Assembly: GCA_964404415.1 (NCBI GenBank) | Contig: CAYOKC010000019.1 | Coordinates: 1 to 36,697 of the forward strand | DNA length: 36,697 nt | Direction: 5' to 3' | From: Leptolinea sp964404415 | Lineage (GTDB): Bacteria; Chloroflexota; Anaerolineae; Anaerolineales; Anaerolineaceae | Shown here: one piece after another, positions 33,144 through 36,697 of the stretch | How the letters are laid out: every line of letters starts with the position of its first letter | Position numbering within the stretch: the stretch's first letter is position 1 | Notes under the pieces: generated by a model | Databases searched by the model: none | What the model was told of the DNA's origin: nothing | What the model saw: the letters and a program-made list of their open reading frames with translations, nothing else | Made by a program: the position numbers and the translations under genes

Positions 33144-33162
33144 GGGCGGACGGCGTCCGCCC
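33144..33162. repeat. GC-rich palindrome (REP-like)
   Basis: GGGCGGACGGCGTCCGCCC at 33144-33162 is a perfect 9-1-9 palindrome inside an AT-rich stretch (32982-33204) that otherwise shows nothing. Such GTAGGGGCGGAC-type palindromes are dispersed repeats in several phyla. It lacks a T run, so a terminator role is doubtful. Confidence 0.6.
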
Positions 33163-33204
33163 AACAACGTTATTCTTTATCGCATTAAGTTTAAGTTGAT
33201 CCAT

Positions 33205-33459
33205 TCAAATCCCCGCGTTGCTCAGTGACTCCAGCAGACGGGCGATCAGCGCCGTCAGCTTCGGGTGGGTGACCTCAAAATGCCTCAACGCGTCTTGCAG
33301 GCTGCCTGGCTCAGGTTGTGTGCCGGATTGTTTCAACAGCCGGTGAATATCGGCATCCAGGCCGCGCAGTAATTCCACCCCTTTTTCGTCCACTGCCTGC
33401 GTGTTCTTGATCTCATCCTTCAATTGCTGGAGAAGCGTATCGAGTTCCTGATCATTCAT
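33205..33459 (-). CDS. DUF4404 family protein
   Basis: 84 residues from the ATG at 33459 (GGAG site about 11 nt before). MNDQELDTLLQQLKDEIKNT and the C-terminal HFEVTHPKLTALIARLLESLS match DUF4404, a small helical family of unknown function. A second possible start at 33513 (GAGGA before it) would add 18 residues not seen in the family as I know it. Its 3' end occurs twice more as fragments (R1, R2). It is divergent from the SOS-type promoter at 33586-33614, which lies about 130 bp upstream. Confidence 0.75.
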   Translation of the reverse strand: MNDQELDTLLQQLKDEIKNTQAVDEKGVELLRGLDADIHRLLKQSGTQPEPGSLQDALRHFEVTHPKLTALIARLLESLSNAGI

Positions 33460-33585
33460 GGCCGTCGTCTCCTTCCAATAAATGCGAGATGAGCTTACCT
33501 GTACCACTTTCATTATTCCTCAAAATCAAAAAACATACAATCGCGCGGCCTGTAAAAATAATAGAAAATTCATTCCATTTCCCTA

Positions 33586-33614
33586 TTGACATAGAACACG
33601 AGTTCTTCTATACT
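33586..33614 (+). promoter_or_regulatory. SOS-type promoter: consensus -35/-10 with LexA-type box in the spacer
   Basis: TTGACA at 33586-33591, exact 17-nt spacer, TATACT at 33609-33614. Within the spacer AGAACACGAGTTCT (33593-33606) is a perfect 5-4-5 palindrome with the GAAC-N4-GTTC core of Gram-positive-type LexA boxes. A LexA dimer here would block RNA polymerase. A second, imperfect box (AGAACAGGTATTCT, 33631-33644) lies between the start point and the next gene. Confidence 0.7.
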
Positions 33615-33648
33615 ATAGAAAATCCTTTTCAGAACAGGTATTCTACCT

Positions 33649-34185
33649 ATGAACTCACTGTCCATTCCCACCCGTAATCAGATCCAACTGGTCGTCGCGC
33701 CGCATGCCGGGCGCGATATGATGCTGGCGCTGGCTTCACGCCTGGCCCCCGGTCACGTTGTACGGGTGCTGGATGGCGGCAACCAGTTCAACGCCTACAC
33801 CGTCTCGCGCGAGATCCGCCGGCACACCGCGTCACTCAGCCAGGCGATGAACAACATCCGCCTCTCGCGCGGCTTCACCTGCTACCAGATGGTCGTGCTG
33901 CTGGCCGATACCCCCACCATCCCGGACCGGCCGGTGCTGGTGCTCGACCTGCTCTCCACGTTCTATGATGAAAGCGTTCCGCTGGCCGAATGCCGGCGTC
34001 TCCTCGAAAACGCCATGGTACATCTGAAGCGGCTCAGCCGCTCCGCTCCGGTGATGGTCAGCGCGCGACCGCCATCCGCGCTGACCCCCGAGCGCCTGGT
34101 ATTGCTGGACCTGCTGCGGGCGTCTTGCGCGCAGGTGATGTCCGTCGAAGCCCCCCGCCTGCAGCCCATCCCCGGCCTGATATAA
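33649..34185 (+). CDS. RecA-fold-like protein without a Walker A motif, first gene of the SOS-type cassette
   Basis: 178 residues. The strand pattern IQLVVAPHAGRDMMLALAS, VVRVLDGGNQFNAYTVSREI, CYQMVVLLADTP and PVLVLDLLSTFYDE resembles the core of a RecA/RadA-like ATPase: the third and fourth strands look like the Walker B end, but the first loop has no G-x-x-x-x-G-K-T. ImuA/SulA-type proteins are also RecA relatives with decayed ATP sites and are SOS-controlled, so this may be an equivalent; that is inference. The ribosome site is poor and translation begins some 30 nt after the expected transcript start. An 18-nt gap leads to the next gene, which has AAGGAAG. Confidence 0.65.
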   Translation: MNSLSIPTRNQIQLVVAPHAGRDMMLALASRLAPGHVVRVLDGGNQFNAYTVSREIRRHTASLSQAMNNIRLSRGFTCYQMVVLLADTPTIPDRPVLVLDLLSTFYDESVPLAECRRLLENAMVHLKRLSRSAPVMVSARPPSALTPERLVLLDLLRASCAQVMSVEAPRLQPIPGLI

Positions 34186-34203
34186 AAGGAAGCGTAAACC
34201 GTT

Positions 34204-34653
34204 ATGGGACGCACCCTTCCCTCAATCACCCAGGAATTCCTGATGGAGCAGGAAGCGTTCACGCGCTTCCGCCGCGCCCTGCGCCGCTCCGATCAGATTG
34301 CCCTGGATGACCTGTTTGTCTCCGCCCAGAAGCACCTGGCTGCCGCGGCCTATGCCGCCCACGCTCTGCCGCTGGAAACCTTCATGCTGTCGATGCTGCT
34401 GGAAGAGCACAAAGAAGTGCAGCGCCTGCGCCGTCAGATGGATGAGATCACCGGGCAGTTGCCCGCCGGTGACGAGCGGATGCTGCTGGATGAAGAGACG
34501 GAGGGCGAGTCCGATGAAGATGCTCATGGCTTCGACAGGCTCAGCCATCGGGTTAATTCGGCGGCTGAGCCACATAAAGACGAAACAGCCCTCGACAGGC
34601 TCAGTCATCGGAATGACGATGGACCGGAGGTCATTGATGTTGACCCATCCTGA
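34204..34653 (+). CDS. Small helical protein with repeat-derived acidic tail
   Basis: 149 residues. The first 100 are helical and charged (ITQEFLMEQEAFTRFRRALRR, then a hydrophobic AAAAYAAHALPLETFMLSMLL and EEHKEVQRLRRQMDEITGQL). The last 50 residues contain FDRLSHRVNSAAEPHKDETALDRLSHRNDDG, which is read through two copies of a dispersed DNA repeat (see 34531-34611). The ancestral protein may have been only about 110 residues. It follows the RecA-like gene by 18 nt and precedes the polymerase gene, but a terminator and repeats lie between. I do not recognise a family. Confidence 0.6.
   Translation: MGRTLPSITQEFLMEQEAFTRFRRALRRSDQIALDDLFVSAQKHLAAAAYAAHALPLETFMLSMLLEEHKEVQRLRRQMDEITGQLPAGDERMLLDEETEGESDEDAHGFDRLSHRVNSAAEPHKDETALDRLSHRNDDGPEVIDVDPS
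34531..34611. repeat. Dispersed GACAGGCTCAG repeat pair inside a gene
   Basis: TTCGACAGGCTCAGCCATCGG at 34531-34551 (21 bp in all; core CGACAGGCTCAG) recurs as a near copy at 34591-34611, with an inverted GGCTGAGCC between them (34563-34571). This is the well-known class of GACAGGCTCAG dispersed palindromes of bacteria. Both copies are read in the frame of the 34204-34653 gene. Confidence 0.75.
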
Positions 34654-34684
34654 CCCGCGCCGGTTGCATTACCGCCATCACCGT

Positions 34685-34710
34685 CCCCTCCCAGACCGGG
34701 AGGGGATTTT
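34685..34710 (+). terminator. Possible terminator after the small helical protein gene
   Basis: CCCCTCCC (34685-34692), 5-nt loop AGACC, GGGAGGGG (34698-34705), then ATTTT. It lies 32 nt after the stop of the 34204-34653 gene. It would uncouple the polymerase gene from the SOS-type promoter unless read through; the same sequence type also belongs to the repeats that follow. Confidence 0.5.
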
Positions 34711-34733
34711 GTCCCCCCTGTTATCACGCCGCA

Positions 34734-35210
34734 CCCGTAGGGGCATAGCAGGCGGGAATTATCCATGGATGGAAAACCGTCACCCCTCCGCCTGCTTTGC
34801 CCGCCGGCCGGAATTGGAACCAATCCAATCCGCGGGCGGTTTNNNNNNNNNNNNNNNNNNNNNNNNNNNNNNNNNNNNNNNNNNNNNNNNNNNNNNNNNN
34901 NNNNNNNNNNNNNNNNNNNNNNNNNNNNNNNNNNNNNNNNNNCTGTTCGCGACAGGCGCAACCTTCCCCTGCCCCTCCCTCATAGGGAGGGCAAAAAACG
35001 GCCATGCCGCAAGCCCGCACATCATCCCCGTAGGGGCATAGCAGGCGGGAATTATCCATGGATGGAAATCCGTCACCCCGCCGCCTGCTTTGCCCGCCGG
35101 CCGGAATTGGAACCAATCCAATCCGCGGGCGGTTTGCACGTCGTTTGGCATGCAACTGTTCGCGACAGGCGCAACCTTCCCCTGCCCCTCCCTCATAGGG
35201 AGGGCAAAAA
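34734..35210. repeat. Tandem repeat interrupted by a 100-N scaffold gap
   Basis: A unit beginning CCCGTAGGGGCATAGCAGGC (34734) recurs at 35027 almost unchanged through GGAATTGGAACCAATCCAAT and GCGGTTT. Copy 2 then has 20 bp (including CGTCGTTTGGCATGCAA) before CTGTTCGCGACAGG; copy 1 has 100 N (34843-34942) at that place. If copy 1 held the same 20 bp, the true period would be about 213 bp. Each copy ends in CCCCTCCCTCATAGGGAGGG. The N run is a conventional gap size, so copies may be missing. No real gene crosses this stretch. Confidence 0.85.
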
Positions 35211-35273
35211 CCGTCCCGGTGTTTCCGCCCGGATGCTACGCCCATACGGGGTTACCGGCCTATGGCATGGGAC

Positions 35274-35330
35274 CGTTCGCGATGGGAACAACCTTCCCCT
35301 TCCCCTCCCTCATAGGGAGGGCAAAAAACA
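35274..35330. repeat. Partial third copy of the tandem repeat end
   Basis: GTTCGCGATGGGAACAACC followed by CCCCTCCCTCATAGGGAGGG and GCAAAAAAC matches, with changes, the end of the unit at 34943 and 35157. It is followed at once by a related CCTCCTTCATAAGGAGG hairpin. Confidence 0.7.
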
Positions 35331-35339
35331 ACCCCACCC

Positions 35340-35357
35340 CCTCCTTCATAAGGAGGG
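35340..35357 (+). promoter_or_regulatory. Hairpin-embedded ribosome binding site of the PolB gene
   Basis: CCTCCTT (35340-35346), CAT loop, AAGGAGG (35350-35356): the right arm is the Shine-Dalgarno sequence, 11-12 nt before the ATG, and the left arm is its complement. The stem-loop has the same shape as the repeat hairpins upstream, so the ribosome site appears to derive from the repeat. If the hairpin forms, it would lower translation. Confidence 0.55.
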
Positions 35358-35368
35358 CAAATAAACCC

Positions 35369-36697
35369 ATGCACGGCTGGTTCCTTGACCTCTACGTTCA
35401 CGAAGATGACGGCCTGATCGTATGGGTGATGATGGACGATGGGCAGCGCCTGCGGCTCCGGTATCCCTTCCCGCTCACCTTCTACGCGCACGGCACCAGA
35501 AAGCAGCTACACGAACTGGGGCTGTGGCTCAAGAAAGAGGCGCCCGGGGCGAAATTATCGCGCGCCGAACGGCGTGACCTGTTCGTCCCCGAACCGCTCA
35601 GCCTGCTGGCCATCGAAGTGCAAAACCCGGCCCACCAGCCGCGCCTGTTCCATGAAGCCTCGCAGGCATTCCCCGAACTCACCTACTACGATGCCGACGT
35701 GGAAGTCGGACTGCGCTTCGCCGCCCAGACCGGCGCCTTCCCCACCGCCTACTGCGCCATCGAATATGAAGGCGACACGCTCCTCAGCCTGCGCGCTCTT
35801 GACCTGCCCTGGGACCTCGACCCCCAGCCCTGCCCGCTGCGCGTGATGGAACTGGAGCCCGACAGCGACCCCAACCATTCCGCGCCGGCAGGCATCAACG
35901 TGGCCTTTGACCGGCACGTCTACCACATGCCGCTCGAGCCGGCCCGCGCGCTGCTCATCAACCTCAACGCCCTTCTGCAAAAGTTTGACCCCGACCTGCT
36001 GCTGACGTCATGGGGCGACACCTGGCTGCTGCCCCGCCTGCTGGAACTTTCCGAAAAGCTGGGCATGCCGCTGCCGCTCAACCGCGAGGCCGGGCCCGAG
36101 GTATTGCGCAAGGCCTCACGCACGTATTTCTCGTACGGAATGATCATCTACCGCGGCGAACAGGTGCACCTGTACGGCCGGGTGCACATTGACCGCACCA
36201 ATGCCATGCTGTACGGCGATTACGGGCTGGAAGGCGTGCTCGAGGTGGGGCGCGTCACCGGGCTGCCGCTGCAAACCGCCGCGCGCGTCTCCCCCGGCAC
36301 CGGCATCTCATCCATGCAGATCCTCACCGCCATGCGCACCAACGTGCTCGTCCCCTGGCACAAGCAGCAGGCCGAGCGCGAAAAGACCGGGCTGGACCTG
36401 CTGAACTCTGACCAGGGCGGCCTGGTCTACCAACCGCTCATCGGCCTGCACCGCGATGTGGGCGAGATCGACTTCGTCTCCATGTACCCCAGCATCATGG
36501 TGCGCTGCAACATCTCCCCCGAGTGCACCCCCAACGGTCTGAACGATCCGCCCAACAATGAACCCGGGCTGATCCCGCAAACGTTGAGACCACTCCTACA
36601 AAAACGCATCGCCATCAAACACCGCCTGGTGGAAACCCCGCCGTGGGACCCGCGCGTGAAACGAGATAAAGCCTGCTCGCTGGCGCACAAGTGGCTG
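35369..36697 (+). CDS. Family B DNA polymerase (3' part missing)
   Basis: The gene runs off the right edge; 443 residues are visible. Motif A of the palm is clear: DFVSMYPSIMVRCNISPE with the catalytic aspartate at residue 368. The region before it should contain a 3'-5' exonuclease, but the usual Exo I (D-x-E) is replaced by VMELEPD near residue 157, and the Exo II counterpart reads LLTSWGDTWLLPRLL without the N and D pair, so proofreading is probably lost. MHGWFLDLYVHEDDG begins the N-terminal domain. Motifs B and C are outside the window. It lies downstream of the SOS-type RecA-like gene; an exonuclease-poor PolB suggests a translesion role. The ribosome site sits in a hairpin. Confidence 0.85.
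   Translation, partial: MHGWFLDLYVHEDDGLIVWVMMDDGQRLRLRYPFPLTFYAHGTRKQLHELGLWLKKEAPGAKLSRAERRDLFVPEPLSLLAIEVQNPAHQPRLFHEASQAFPELTYYDADVEVGLRFAAQTGAFPTAYCAIEYEGDTLLSLRALDLPWDLDPQPCPLRVMELEPDSDPNHSAPAGINVAFDRHVYHMPLEPARALLINLNALLQKFDPDLLLTSWGDTWLLPRLLELSEKLGMPLPLNREAGPEVLRKASRTYFSYGMIIYRGEQVHLYGRVHIDRTNAMLYGDYGLEGVLEVGRVTGLPLQTAARVSPGTGISSMQILTAMRTNVLVPWHKQQAEREKTGLDLLNSDQGGLVYQPLIGLHRDVGEIDFVSMYPSIMVRCNISPECTPNGLNDPPNNEPGLIPQTLRPLLQKRIAIKHRLVETPPWDPRVKRDKACSLAHKWL

Noticed and set aside
30589..33459. CRISPR-like reading of R1-R2-R3
   Set aside because: Only three repeats, of unequal length, 1.1-1.5 kb apart, with genes between them; they are gene-end fragments.
34298..35364. Open frames crossing the N run
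   Set aside because: They consist of repeats and undetermined bases, differ in every frame and have no homology signal; they are artefacts of the gap.

Overview
The window looks like a contig from a Chloroflexota bacterium, most likely class Anaerolineae, probably a metagenome-assembled genome. The evidence is indirect: a MalT-like ATPase with a C-terminal BTAD domain, a DUF5317 membrane protein, an NHLP-clan small protein, a DUF4404 protein and a family B DNA polymerase are all commonly reported in that class. A run of 100 N inside a tandem repeat marks a scaffold gap. There are no rRNA, tRNA, CRISPR or transposase genes that I can see.

Layout. 1-1.2 kb: MarR regulator followed by a truncated ABC exporter (minus strand), with a palindromic operator candidate upstream. 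1.3-3.7 kb: GNAT acetyltransferase, then a ChrB-N-type regulator and an MFS transporter behind a near-consensus promoter bracketed by two copies of a 16-bp quasi-palindrome. 3.8-9.2 kb: a 1076-aa MalT/BTAD regulator, then a compact cluster of a 38-aa membrane peptide, DUF5317, an NHLP-clan protein and an HD-GYP phosphodiesterase. 9.2-13.7 kb: ECF sigma and anti-sigma/RseB-like pair, divergent from a lipoprotein with LTxxQ motifs and a beta-helix. 13.8-17.8 kb: Kef-type antiporter, then a Zur-like regulator with a matching box on its own promoter and an unusual ZnuA-like lipoprotein. 17.9-26.9 kb: a DUF6544 protein with two tandem paralogous membrane proteins, an alpha-oxoamine synthase-fold enzyme, a PadR/flavodoxin/membrane-protein operon, a class C beta-lactamase-fold lipoprotein, a phosphotransferase and another membrane protein. 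Four copies of an inverted-repeat element (about 80 bp) lie at 25.0-25.35 and 27.1 kb.

27.2-30.4 kb: a DeaD/CshA-type RNA helicase with a structured leader of about 340 nt, an SRPBCC protein and a DUF1761 protein. 30.6-33.5 kb is an accessory, AT-rich island. It holds two paralogous genes of unknown function (33-residue ankyrin-like repeats plus a zinc ribbon) separated by direct repeats of the 3' end of an intact DUF4404 gene, with a broken helicase end beside them.

33.6 kb to the end: a candidate SOS-controlled cassette. A consensus promoter has a GAAC-N4-GTTC LexA-type box in its spacer and drives a RecA-fold-like protein without a visible Walker A motif, a small helical protein and, after a repeat-filled stretch, a family B DNA polymerase. 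The polymerase keeps palm motif A but its exonuclease motifs look degenerate.

The candidates I consider most worth following are: (1) the LexA-box / RecA-like / exonuclease-degenerate PolB cassette as a possible damage-inducible translesion system; (2) the ankyrin-like/zinc-ribbon cassettes bounded by DUF4404 3'-end repeats; (3) the peptide-DUF5317-NHLP-HD-GYP cluster; (4) the twin operators of the chrB-like gene. All functional links are inference from sequence and context; no searches were run.
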